Positions 35,044 through 42,884 of a stretch of DNA of 64,000 nucleotides are shown piece by piece. This DNA comes from Streptomyces albiflavescens. GTDB lineage: Bacteria > Actinomycetota > Actinomycetes > Streptomycetales > Streptomycetaceae. The position numbers and the translations under genes are program-made. Numbering within the stretch: the first letter of the stretch is position 1; every line of letters starts with the position of its first letter. The stretch spans positions 207,474-271,473 of the forward strand of contig NZ_BMMM01000012.1 of NCBI RefSeq assembly GCF_014645835.1, in the 5' to 3' direction. The notes beneath the pieces are model-generated. The model ran no database searches. It was not told the origin of the DNA and saw nothing but the letters and a program-made list of their open reading frames with translations.

Positions 35044-35822
35044 AGCAGCACCGGATTCAGGATCAGCTTGTGCAGCTGGGCCCTGGTCAGCGGCGGCGTC
35101 TTCAGCAGCGGACCGAGCTGGCCCTTGCCCTGGAAACCGGTGGTGTCGCGGACCTGGAGGATCCCGCCGTCCGTCAGCTTCAGCGAGGCGACGTACGTCT
35201 TGCCCCACTTCGGGTAGGAGTAGCTGCCCGGCTCGGGCACGCCCTCCTGCCAGATACCCAGCAGGCTGCCGTTGGGGAGCTTCTCGGTGGTGCAGTTCAC
35301 CCGGCCGTCCTTCGGGGCGTCCTTGCAGGGGTCCTCGATCCCCTTGCGGCCCGTCTTGACCGCGACCTGCTGGGAGGTCAGGACCCGCACGCTCAGGTAT
35401 CCGGTGCCGCCGTCCCGGCTGACCGCGTAGTCCCCGTCGTACGGCCCGACACGCTTCGGGAGCGGCGCCTTGGGCACCTGCTTGACCAGCCGCAGCAGCG
35501 ACACCTCGCTGATCTTCCCGGTCCCGGCGGGCAGCAGCTTCGCGAACTTGGCCGCCTGGGTGGTGAATTCACCGGCGGTGGGCTCACTGGCGACACTCGA
35601 CCCGCCCCCGCCGCTGTTCAACAGGCCGGGGCCGACGGCCACCAGGCCGGCTGCAACGGCCGCGGCCACAGCGCCGGTCGCCGCCGCACGCCGCCGCCAC
35701 CGCACGCGCGAGGCCTGAGCGAAGACGGCCTCGCTGCCGCGGCTCCCGGGCGCCCGCACGTCGTGCACGGCCCGCCCGAGCAGTTCCCTGACGTGCTCGC
35801 TCTCGACTTCCTTCTGGTTCAT
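35037..35822 (-). CDS. Membrane-anchored partner of the SigE-family sigma factor
   Basis: 261 residues with one predicted transmembrane helix at about 40-60 (AAATGAVAAAVAAGLVAVGPG) after a basic cytoplasmic N-terminus containing an acidic EVESEHVRELLGRAVHDV segment. The extracytoplasmic part is soluble with two Cys (EDPCKDAPKDGRVNCTTEK), possibly disulfide-linked. Its ATG overlaps the stop of the SigE-family gene (ATGA). Topology and pairing suggest an anti-sigma or sigma-linked sensor, but no known anti-sigma domain is recognised. Its stop is inside the 23-bp repeat array. Confidence 0.72.
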   Translation of the reverse strand: MNQKEVESEHVRELLGRAVHDVRAPGSRGSEAVFAQASRVRWRRRAAATGAVAAAVAAGLVAVGPGLLNSGGGGSSVASEPTAGEFTTQAAKFAKLLPAGTGKISEVSLLRLVKQVPKAPLPKRVGPYDGDYAVSRDGGTGYLSVRVLTSQQVAVKTGRKGIEDPCKDAPKDGRVNCTTEKLPNGSLLGIWQEGVPEPGSYSYPKWGKTYVASLKLTDGGILQVRDTTGFQGKGQLGPLLKTPPLTRAQLHKLILNPVLLP

Positions 35823-36307
35823 GCGTATTCCTCCCGCACCGCGGCCCTGAGCGCCGCGAGTCCCCTGGCCGTGTGGCTCTTGACCGTGCTCTCCCGCATC
35901 CCGAGCAGCTGGGCCGTGGCGGCCACGCTCAGGTCCTCCCAGTAGCGCAGCACCAGCACGGCACGCTGCTTGGGCGCGAGCTCCGCGAGAGCGGCCCGCA
36001 CCATCAGTCCGGTGTCGCTGTCGACCAACTGCCCCGCCACGTCCGGCACTTCGCCGTACGCCTGCTCGCGCCGCCAGAACCGGCGACGGGCGGAGATGAA
36101 GGTGTTGACCAGCGTCTTGCGCGCATAGGCCTCGAGGTTGTCGAGGCGTCCGTGCCGGCGCGCGCCGAGGACGACCTTCACCAGGGTCGTCTGCACGAGA
36201 TCCTCCGCCTCGTCGCGGTTGCCGCACAGCAGATAGGCGCTGCGGAACAGCGCCGTGCGTCTGCCCTCCACGAAGGCGTGCAGAGCGACTTCCTCGCCGC
36301 GCGTCAT
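35819..36307 (-). CDS. SigE-family RNA polymerase sigma factor
   Basis: 162 residues, two-domain ECF-type sigma factor. Region 2 is HAFVEGRRTALFRSAYLLCGNRDEAEDLVQTTLVKVV, region 4 is LAPKQRAVLVLRYWEDLSVAATAQLLGMRESTVKSHTARGLAALR. ATG 36307. It is the promoter-proximal gene of a coupled pair with the membrane protein downstream. Confidence 0.92.
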   Translation of the reverse strand: MTRGEEVALHAFVEGRRTALFRSAYLLCGNRDEAEDLVQTTLVKVVLGARRHGRLDNLEAYARKTLVNTFISARRRFWRREQAYGEVPDVAGQLVDSDTGLMVRAALAELAPKQRAVLVLRYWEDLSVAATAQLLGMRESTVKSHTARGLAALRAAVREEYA

Positions 36308-36384
36308 CCCGCCTCCCTCCCCGGCCCGCGGTCGCGGACCGTCTCACCCTTCCAGTGCGGTGGGAGGTCACACAGGACGCAGAA

Positions 36385-36413
36385 GAGGCGGTACGGAATT
36401 TCCGTACCGCCTC
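36385..36413 (-). terminator. Perfect palindromic terminator of the methyltransferase gene
   Basis: GAGGCGGTACGGAA and its exact complement flank one central base (14+1+14). It lies 40 bp after the methyltransferase stop. It is a sister of the hairpin at 34919-34951, and the pair brackets the SigE operon. Confidence 0.8.
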
Positions 36414-36453
36414 GATCGCCGTCGCCGGCGCTTGGTTGGGGGTCCCGTCGGGC

Positions 36454-37212
36454 TTACTTGAGGGCCAGGAGAAGCGTGTCCGAGGGTGAGCACCACACCG
36501 GCCGGGCCTCCCCGAAGCCCTTCTCGCGCAGCACCCGCGCGTGCCAGGCGGCGGACGGCGTGTCGCCGTCGGCGTGCTCGCCGTAGATCTCGAAGCGGCG
36601 GGCGGTGGGCGCGGCGAGGACGGGGTCCTTCGCGGCCAGCTCCCACCATTCGGCCCAGTCGAGGGCGCCGTTCTTCTTGGCCTGATCCATATGGGCGTGC
36701 CGCTGCGCACGCTCGGCCGCGTTGATCCTGGGCGTCGTCTCGTCGATCATGTGGTCGGCGTTCATGAAGACACCGCCGTCGCGGACGAGTTCCGCGACCT
36801 GACCGTAGAGGGCCGCGAGAGGTTCGCTGTGCAGCCAGTGCAGGGCCGTGGCAGTCAGGACGGCGTCGTACGAGTCGTACGGCAGCAGCGTGGGCCACTG
36901 CGGGTCCTTGAGGTCAGCCGTGACGAAGGAGACCCGGTCGTCGCCCTCGAAGGTGCCCTCGGCGATGGTCAGCAGCGCGGGGTCGAGATCGACGCCGGTG
37001 CTGGTGGCGCCGGGCAGGCGGGCGAGCAGCCGGGCCGTGATGGTGCCCGTGCCGCAGGCGAGGTCGAGGACGCGCGGCTCGGGCCCGACCAGCGCCTCGA
37101 CCATGTCGAGCATCACCCGGAAGCGCTCCTCGCGGTCCGGCATGTACCACTCCTGCTGCCGGTCCCAGCTCTCCTGCCAGGCGCGCCAGTCGGTTCCGGT
37201 GCTGACGGTCAT
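36454..37212 (-). CDS. Class I SAM-dependent methyltransferase
   Basis: 252 residues. Motif I VLDLACGTGTIT binds SAM; GVDLDPALLTIA and DAVLTATALHWL follow as motifs II and post-II. The substrate is not predictable; the N-terminus (WQESWDRQQEWYMPDREERF) resembles small-molecule methyltransferases of Streptomyces. ATG 37212. The 101-bp divergent gap to the CGNR gene is the likely promoter region. Confidence 0.88.
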   Translation of the reverse strand: MTVSTGTDWRAWQESWDRQQEWYMPDREERFRVMLDMVEALVGPEPRVLDLACGTGTITARLLARLPGATSTGVDLDPALLTIAEGTFEGDDRVSFVTADLKDPQWPTLLPYDSYDAVLTATALHWLHSEPLAALYGQVAELVRDGGVFMNADHMIDETTPRINAAERAQRHAHMDQAKKNGALDWAEWWELAAKDPVLAAPTARRFEIYGEHADGDTPSAAWHARVLREKGFGEARPVWCSPSDTLLLALK

Positions 37213-37313
37213 GGAAGCCCCTTACTTCGCTCGCCCACGTAATACCCTGGAAGCACGATCATCTGTTACCTGACCGCAGCCACGACGATAGAGCGCCCCC
37301 GTAAGGACTACAA

Positions 37314-37943
37314 GTGGAACTGGCCTATTACTCGGATTACGCTGTCCGTCTCGTCAACAGCGAGGAGCCGGGCCGGGGCAAGGACTCGCTGACCTCGGTC
37401 GAGGCCGTCCGCGACCTCTTCGGCGGCAACTCCTCGGCGGCCCGCCGCGCCACGGACGCGGACGTCACCCGCTTCCGCTCCGTACGGGCTCGGCTGCGCG
37501 CGGTCTTCGAAGCGGCGGACGGCGGCAACGAGACCCTCGCCGTGGACCTGCTGAACTCACTCCTCCTGGAGTTCCCGGTGAGCCCGCAGATCTCCGGCCA
37601 CGACTACCGGGACGACGACGGCCGCCCCCTGTGGCACATGCACCTGGCGGATCACCCGTCGAACGCGACGGCGGGCTACGCGGCCATCGCGGCGATGGGC
37701 CTGGCCTTCCATCTGACGGAGTACGGCGTCGACCGCCTGGGCCTGTGCGAGGCGTCACCCTGCCGCAACGCCTACCTGGACACCTCGACCAACCGCTCCC
37801 GGCGCTACTGCTCGGACCGCTGCGCGACCCGCGCCAACGTGGCGGCCTACCGCGCCCGCAAGCGCCTGGAGGCGGACCGGTCGGACAGCACGGGCCTCGC
37901 GGCCCCCGCCACCCACCGGACGACGGCGACCGGCGACCGCTGA
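37314..37943 (+). CDS. CGNR zinc-finger / ABATE domain protein
   Basis: 209 residues. An N-terminal ABATE (stress-associated) domain is followed by the CGNR zinc-ribbon region: CEASPCRNAYLDTSTNRSRRYCSDRCATRANVAAYRARK, with the four Cys and the family's conserved Arg/Ser. It is a probable DNA-binding transcription regulator. GTG 37314. The 3' end overlaps the convergent sodX gene by 97 bp. Confidence 0.86.
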   Translation: MELAYYSDYAVRLVNSEEPGRGKDSLTSVEAVRDLFGGNSSAARRATDADVTRFRSVRARLRAVFEAADGGNETLAVDLLNSLLLEFPVSPQISGHDYRDDDGRPLWHMHLADHPSNATAGYAAIAAMGLAFHLTEYGVDRLGLCEASPCRNAYLDTSTNRSRRYCSDRCATRANVAAYRARKRLEADRSDSTGLAAPATHRTTATGDR

Positions 37944-38281
37944 TCACCCTTCAGGGGCCGGTACCGGAACCGCACCTTCCCGAGGACGAGCTCCTCGGGA
38001 ACGGTTCCGTAATCAGTGCTGTCTCCCCCGGCGAACGCATTGTCCCCGAGCACCCACCAACCCCCCTCCCGGCGCTCCGCGATCCGCTTGACGACCAGCA
38101 GATCCTGCTGGAACGGATGACGCAGGACGACGACGTCACCGGGCCTGACCCGCGCCCCCCACTGCACGACGAGCCGATCCCCGTGCTGAAGCGTGGGAAC
38201 CATGGAGGGTCCCGTCACCTCGGCTGCTCCGAACGGCAGCACGGCCCTCCCACGCTCGGTCTCCTGCGACAGCTCCGGCAT
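37847..38281 (-). CDS. sodX: Nickel superoxide dismutase maturation protease (S26 type)
   Basis: 144 residues. A signal-peptidase-I-fold protease that removes the N-terminal extension of SodN so that His1 can bind nickel. The catalytic Ser is in VTGPSMVPTL, the catalytic Lys in VVKRIAE; GDNAFAGGDSTDYG is the S26 box E. ATG 38281 gives the usual length; a longer frame to 38351 or beyond is possible. It is divergent from sodN, 145 bp away, the standard arrangement. Its last ~33 residues, beyond RYRPLKGDQR, overlap the CGNR gene. Confidence 0.88.
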   Translation of the reverse strand: MPELSQETERGRAVLPFGAAEVTGPSMVPTLQHGDRLVVQWGARVRPGDVVVLRHPFQQDLLVVKRIAERREGGWWVLGDNAFAGGDSTDYGTVPEELVLGKVRFRYRPLKGDQRSPVAVVRWVAGAARPVLSDRSASRRLRAR

Positions 38282-38426
38282 CACCGGCACCTCCCCGGTC
38301 CTATCCTCCACCAGTCCCAGTTTCACCCTGGACTTTTGTCCTAAGCCCATGGGGGCACTCGCGAAAACCCCTCTCCCACGGAGTAATGTCCCACCTGAGA
38401 AGACGATCACGAGGAAGGACAGCTCA

Positions 38427-38822
38427 ATGCTCTCCCGCCTGTTTGCCCCCAAGGTCAAGGTCAGCGCGCACTGCGACCTGCCCTGCGGTGTGTACGACCC
38501 GGCCCAGGCCCGCATCGAGGCGGAGTCGGTGAAGGCCGTCCAGGAAAAGATGGCCGGCAACGACGACCCGCACTTCCAGGCTCGCGCCACCGTCATCAAG
38601 GAGCAGCGCGCCGAGCTCGCCAAGCACCACGTGTCGGTGCTCTGGAGCGACTACTTCAAGCCCCCGCACTTCGAGAAGTACCCGGAGCTGCACCAGCTGG
38701 TCAACGACACCCTGAAGGCCCTCTCGGCCGCCAAGGCGTCCACGGACCCGGCGACGGGCCAGAAGGCGCTGGACTACATCGCCCAGATCGACAAGATCTT
38801 CTGGGAGACCAAGAAGGCCTGA
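38427..38822 (+). CDS. sodN: Nickel superoxide dismutase
   Basis: 131 residues including a 14-residue pro-sequence. Cleavage before H15 exposes the nickel hook HCDLPCGVYDPAQ; Cys2, Cys6 and the amino group of the mature protein bind Ni. It disproportionates superoxide in the cytosol. GAGGAAGGA precedes the ATG. Immediately after the stop (8 bp) an integrase remnant begins on the other strand, so the usual 3' untranslated region has probably been replaced. Confidence 0.97.
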   Translation: MLSRLFAPKVKVSAHCDLPCGVYDPAQARIEAESVKAVQEKMAGNDDPHFQARATVIKEQRAELAKHHVSVLWSDYFKPPHFEKYPELHQLVNDTLKALSAAKASTDPATGQKALDYIAQIDKIFWETKKA

Positions 38823-38829
38823 TCTATGG

Positions 38830-39463
38830 CTAGGCCGTCTGACCTGCTGTTTCGCGGGTCGCATCGCCTACCTGTCCGCACCCGGTCCGCAGGCCGCCGA
38901 AAACGGCGTCCATGACGGTCCGGGTGCGGTCTTCTTCTCCCGGCCACAGGTGCGCGCAGATCCGCAGTGTGATGACGGCGGATGCGTGGCCGAGGACGAG
39001 TTGGACCTGCTTGACGCTCGCTCCGCCGGCGATGAAGGCGGAAGCGAAGAAGTGGCGCAGGTCGTGGGTCACCATGTGCGGCAGCTCGACGGGCTTGCGG
39101 CCCTCACGCTCGGCCGTCTCGTTCTCTGCCGCCTGGAGCGTCCCGCGGACGCAGTTCCACTCCGTCTTCCAGCGGCGGCAGTTGAGGGGCTCGCCCTCCT
39201 CCATCGTGAACAGCCATTCCTTGGAGGGGCGCGCGGCGAGGTGTGTGAGCAGCGCGTCGGTGACGACTTCGCCGACTGGGACGGTGCGCCGGGACTTGGC
39301 GGTTTTCGGCGGCCCGATCTTCCCGGACTGGAGGCGCTGACGCTCGACGCGGATGGTGCCGGCCTTGAAGTCGACGTTCGACACCTTGAGGCCGAGCAAC
39401 TCGCCTATTCGCAAGCCTGATCCGGCGAGGGTGACGATCGCCGCACGGATGTACGGCGTCGCG
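38830..39463 (-). pseudogene. Tyrosine recombinase (phage-type integrase) C-terminal fragment
   Basis: Only the catalytic C-terminal half is recognisable: TLAGSGLRIGELLGLK (Arg I), HDLRHFFASAF (HxxR), VLGHASAVITLRIC AHLWPGEEDRTR. The position that should hold the catalytic Tyr (ten residues after the second His) is Cys (TGC), so the enzyme would be dead. Homology to the N-terminal SAM-like domain is missing; the sequence beyond about 39463 belongs to another frame. It sits 8 bp from the sodN stop and marks the edge of an old insertion. Confidence 0.86.
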
Positions 39464-39474
39464 CGGGCCCCCTG

Positions 39475-39606
39475 ATGGAGGGCATGACCTCCAACCGCAC
39501 CCGCAAGGCGATTACCTCGCTCCGCTCCACCCTGTCCATCTACCAGCGCCGCAGAGTGCCCGGAGCCGCCGAACTCGCCCGCCGCGCACGCGAAGCGCCG
39601 GCCTAA
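39475..39606 (+). pseudogene. Short ORF fragment of unknown type
   Basis: A 43-codon frame ending TLSIYQRRRVPGAAELARRAREAPA-TAA. It reads like the C-terminus of a basic DNA-binding or mobile-element protein cut by the same rearrangement that truncated the integrase. It lacks a ribosome site and lies 36 bp ahead of the NUDIX gene. I do not recognise the family. Confidence 0.4.
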
Positions 39607-39641
39607 GCTGCCACCATCCGGCCGACGAAGGGACACAAGCC

Positions 39642-40142
39642 GTGGCTCAGCGGACCACCGACGACCAGCCCAAAGCCCTGCCGCCCGCCCTCGAATCCAT
39701 GACACTGCTGGTCGCCGCCGTCATCGTCCACGACCAGGCCACCAATCGCGTCGTCCTCCTCCAGCGCAGCCAGAACGCCAAGTTCGCCCAGGGCATGTGG
39801 GACCTGCCCGTCGGCAAGAGCGAGCCCGGCGAGCCGATCACCGAGACCGCAGTGCGCGAGCTGTACGAGGAGACCGGCCTGACCGTGAAGCCCGAGTCGC
39901 TGAAGGTCGCCCACATCATCCATGGCGCATGGGGCGTCGAAGCGCCAAACGGCTTCCTCACCGTCGTCTTCGCCGCCCACGAATGGACCGGCGAACCCGA
40001 AAACCGCGAACCGCGCAAGCACGCCCAGGTCCGGTGGGTCGACGCCGATGCAATCCCGGAAGACTTCGTGGACACCACCTCAAGCGCCCTCCACCGGTAC
40101 CTCGTGGGAGGCCGGGAGGTCTCCCTCGACGGCTGGCAATAG
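39642..40142 (+). CDS. NUDIX hydrolase
   Basis: 166 residues. The Nudix box is perfect (GKSEPGEPITETAVRELYEETGL matches GX5EX7REUXEEXGU), so it should hydrolyse a nucleoside-diphosphate-linked substrate, probably a damaged nucleotide. GTG 39642 has GAAGGGA 10 nt upstream. It lies inside the probable insertion. Confidence 0.88.
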   Translation: MAQRTTDDQPKALPPALESMTLLVAAVIVHDQATNRVVLLQRSQNAKFAQGMWDLPVGKSEPGEPITETAVRELYEETGLTVKPESLKVAHIIHGAWGVEAPNGFLTVVFAAHEWTGEPENREPRKHAQVRWVDADAIPEDFVDTTSSALHRYLVGGREVSLDGWQ

Positions 40143-40255
40143 AAGCGCCACCTGCGGCCAAACCGGTTGCCAGAGCGGGCCCTTCGCCACTCGTACTCGG
40201 CAACCAAGACCTGCCGCATGATGACCGAACCAGCCACCAGGAGCATTCCCACCCC

Positions 40256-40618
40256 ATGACCGACGCCACCGCCCGCGTCCGCGAGCTCAACCTCTACCGC
40301 CAGTACTTCGACCTCGTCGCCGCGGGCACCAAGACCATCGAGGTGCGGGTCAAGTACCCGCACCTCGCCGACCTCGCCGCTGGCGACACCATCCGCTTCC
40401 GCAGCAAGGGCACCGACGAGACCTGCGACGTGAAGGTCAAGCGGGTCACTGAGTACTCCGACTTCGAAGCCCTGCTCGACGGCGAGGGCGCCGCGAACGT
40501 CAACCCGACCGCCACCCGCGAACAGCAACTCGCCAACATCCGCGCCATTTACCCACCCGAAAAGGAATGCCTCGGCGCCCTGGCCATCGAGATCGAGTTG
40601 CTTCAACTCGGCCTGTGA
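40256..40618 (+). CDS. ASCH-domain protein
   Basis: 120 residues. The ASCH (PUA-like, RNA-binding) pattern is seen in REYFDLVAAGTKTIEVRVKYPHLADLAAGDTIRF-type sequence with a conserved G-x-K-T-x-E-x-R core. Probably an RNA- or nucleotide-binding regulator. It follows the NUDIX gene on the same strand in the insertion; the 113-bp gap shows nothing else. Confidence 0.85.
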   Translation: MTDATARVRELNLYRQYFDLVAAGTKTIEVRVKYPHLADLAAGDTIRFRSKGTDETCDVKVKRVTEYSDFEALLDGEGAANVNPTATREQQLANIRAIYPPEKECLGALAIEIELLQLGL

Positions 40619-40827
40619 GCGTGATAGGCAGACTGCGAAAACAGACTGCAACCAACCCCTCTCAGACATCGGCAAGGTCCACGCACGGCCACGGTTACGG
40701 AGCGGCTGGCCCACGCCACCGTGCAGGCCCCGGCGGCGTGGGCGTCATGGGGGGGAGCGTCCGGCCGTCACCCGCACGTGCCGGCCTCCCCGCCCGGGAT
40801 CGGTGTCCTTGAACACGCGCTTGGTGT

Positions 40828-41589
40828 TCAGATCTGCTCGGTGGGGCGTACGAGCAGTTCGGCGACGTTTACGTGCCGGGGGCGGGTGACGATGTAGCCG
40901 ACGGTGTCGGCGATGTCCTGGCTCTGCAGCCGATCGATCTCGCCGATGGCGGTGGCGAGTTGCTGCTGGACGACGGCCGTGTTGTGAGTGCGCAGCTCGG
41001 TGTCGACGCTGCCGGGCTCGACGACGGAGACGCGGACGTGCTGGCGTGCCAGTTCCTGGCGCAGGGCCTCGCTGAAGGCGCCGACGCCGAACTTGGTGGC
41101 GCAGTACACGGCGGACATGGCGAAGGCGCCACGGCCCGCGAGGGAGCCGATGTTGACGATGTCGGCGACCTGACGCGGCTGATCGGCGGCTGCCTTGACC
41201 AGGTGGGGAATGGCCGCGTGGGTGCTGTACATCAGGCCCATGAGGTTGATGTCGATCATGCGGCGCCAGTCGTTCAGGTCCGCGCTGGGGGCGGGGCCGA
41301 GCAGCATGAGGCCGGCGTTGTTGACCAGGGTGTCCAGGCGGCCCAGGCCCTCCACGGTCCGCTCGACCGCTTCCGCGGCGGCCTGGGCATCGGTGATGTC
41401 GGCGGGCACGACCAAGGCGTTTCCGCCGGCGGTGGAGATTTCCCCGGCGAGGTCGGTGAGCCGGTCCTCGCGTCGGCCTACCAGGGCCACCGAGGCGCCC
41501 TCGCGGGCCAGCTCCAGGGCGGTGGCGTGGCCGATACCGCTGGAGGCCCCGGTGACCAGGGCGACGGTTCCTTCAAGACGACGAGTCAT
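40828..41589 (-). CDS. SDR-family oxidoreductase
   Basis: 253 residues from ATG 41589. Classical short-chain dehydrogenase: TGASSGIG cofactor motif, NNAGL, catalytic Ser in VNIGSLAGR, and YCATK (YxxxK) with Asn from NLMGLMY. Most similar in feel to NADP-dependent clavulanate-9-aldehyde-reductase-like SDRs. It is divergent from a TetR regulator 131 bp away, a standard repressor-enzyme pair. Confidence 0.9.
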   Translation of the reverse strand: MTRRLEGTVALVTGASSGIGHATALELAREGASVALVGRREDRLTDLAGEISTAGGNALVVPADITDAQAAAEAVERTVEGLGRLDTLVNNAGLMLLGPAPSADLNDWRRMIDINLMGLMYSTHAAIPHLVKAAADQPRQVADIVNIGSLAGRGAFAMSAVYCATKFGVGAFSEALRQELARQHVRVSVVEPGSVDTELRTHNTAVVQQQLATAIGEIDRLQSQDIADTVGYIVTRPRHVNVAELLVRPTEQI

Positions 41590-41719
41590 GTGTACAAGCC
41601 TTTCGATGAACGGCCACGTTGCTGCGGGCCGCACGGGATAGGGGGAGGACGGCCCCATGGGGGTGGGACCGTACGAGGGTGGAGGCCGCTCAGGGCCGGG
41701 CCGAGGGCACAATGGGGAA

Positions 41720-42328
41720 GTGAGCAGCACTGGGCAGAAGACCACCAACGCCGCACGTCGAGAGATCAAGAGCGAGGGGGAGCTACCGCCCCGCGAACGC
41801 TTGGTCCGGGCCGCGTCGCGGCTGTTCTATTACGAGGGCGTCCGCGCGATCGGCGTGGAACGGCTGATCGCCGAGGCCGGCGTGACGAAGGCGACCTTCT
41901 ACCGGCACTTCGCCTCCAAGGACAACTTGGTGGTGGCCTATCTGCTGACCAAGGACGCCTACTACCGGCAGGTGGCCGAACCGCTGGCCGCCGGGCACCC
42001 GCCCGCGGAGGCGATCGACCTGATCTTCGAGGCGATCGCCGAGCACGCCCGCGAGCGCGGATTTCGCGGATCGCCGTTCCTGAACGCGGCCGCCGAGTAC
42101 CCGGATGCGGATCATCCGGTCCGCGGTCTGGTGACGTCCCACCGGGACTGGATCCGCACCCTCTTCCAGGAGCTGCTCACCCGGCTCGGCCACGCCGACC
42201 CGAAGTCGGCCGCCGGTGCGCTGCTGATGCTGTACGACGGCGCTATGGCCGCCGGCTACCTGGATGACTGGTCGGCCGCGCACAAGACCCTGCTGGACGC
42301 GGTCCGGCTGATCCGGTCGGGGAGCTGA
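41720..42328 (+). CDS. TetR-family transcriptional regulator
   Basis: 202 residues from GTG 41720. HTH: RLVRAASRLFYYEGVRAIGVERLIAEAGVTKATFYRHFASKDNLV. The C-terminal ligand domain is divergent. It probably represses the divergent SDR gene. A strong palindrome downstream (42502-42527) could be bound by this or another TetR protein. Confidence 0.9.
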   Translation: MSSTGQKTTNAARREIKSEGELPPRERLVRAASRLFYYEGVRAIGVERLIAEAGVTKATFYRHFASKDNLVVAYLLTKDAYYRQVAEPLAAGHPPAEAIDLIFEAIAEHARERGFRGSPFLNAAAEYPDADHPVRGLVTSHRDWIRTLFQELLTRLGHADPKSAAGALLMLYDGAMAAGYLDDWSAAHKTLLDAVRLIRSGS

Positions 42329-42884
42329 CCCTGTCGGGAGGGGCCGCGACACGGCGGCCCTCTGCGGGGCTCCGGCCAGGCCGGGGCACGGATTGCTTTC
42401 ATGGAACCTTTTGATCTTTCGTCGGTGTGCGCCGGGGACCCACTTGCACTCCTGTGCCTGGAGGCAGTCCCGCACGGAAGGCCGAGGGCCAGCATCCCAT
42501 CAGGTAGGAAGACCGGTCGTTCTACCTAGAAGATAGCCTCCCTGGCGTCGTCGCGCTAGCGGTCAACCCATTTATGAGATCCCTCACCGGGTCGCCACTG
42601 ACTCAGAGGGCCTCCCCGGCTTGCACGTCCGCGCTCGCCTGCTCCCTGATCTCCTGACGCCCCCTTCGAACCGCACTTCGTTGGGAGTCCTGAGCCAGCA
42701 GTGCAGTACCACGCCCAGTAGTCCGCACACAGTCCGCAGGACACTCGATCGCGACCGTCGCACCCCATCGCCAGCAATCACCAAACGGCCAGGTCATGGG
42801 TGGGTTTCACGCCCAGCGGGCTGCTTCGCCCCCGTGAAACCGCCGTGAAACCGCCGCAAATCCGCGACCCCGCACGCTCCTCGC
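42329..42884. other. 556-bp gene-poor region with an orphan palindromic operator
   Basis: No ORF with coding character. The palindrome at 42502-42527 (AGGTAG..ACCGGT..CTACCT, 11 of 13 pairs matched) is of TetR-operator type, but no gene starts just downstream of it on either strand, suggesting that its target was deleted. Low-complexity stretches at 42600-42880 give weak ORFs on the minus strand that I reject. Confidence 0.6.
42502..42527. promoter_or_regulatory. Orphan TetR-type operator
   Basis: 26-bp inverted repeat centred on ACCGGT with outer arms AGGTAG and CTACCT; only two of thirteen pairs mismatch. It lies 174 bp after the TetR gene and 358 bp before the DrrA-like ABC gene, so either might be its target, but the spacing to both is unusual. 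Confidence 0.55.

Noticed and set aside
42556..42797. Small overlapping ORFs in the gap before the DrrA-like gene
   Set aside because: Three frames of 64-75 residues on the minus strand, none with coding character or ribosome site.
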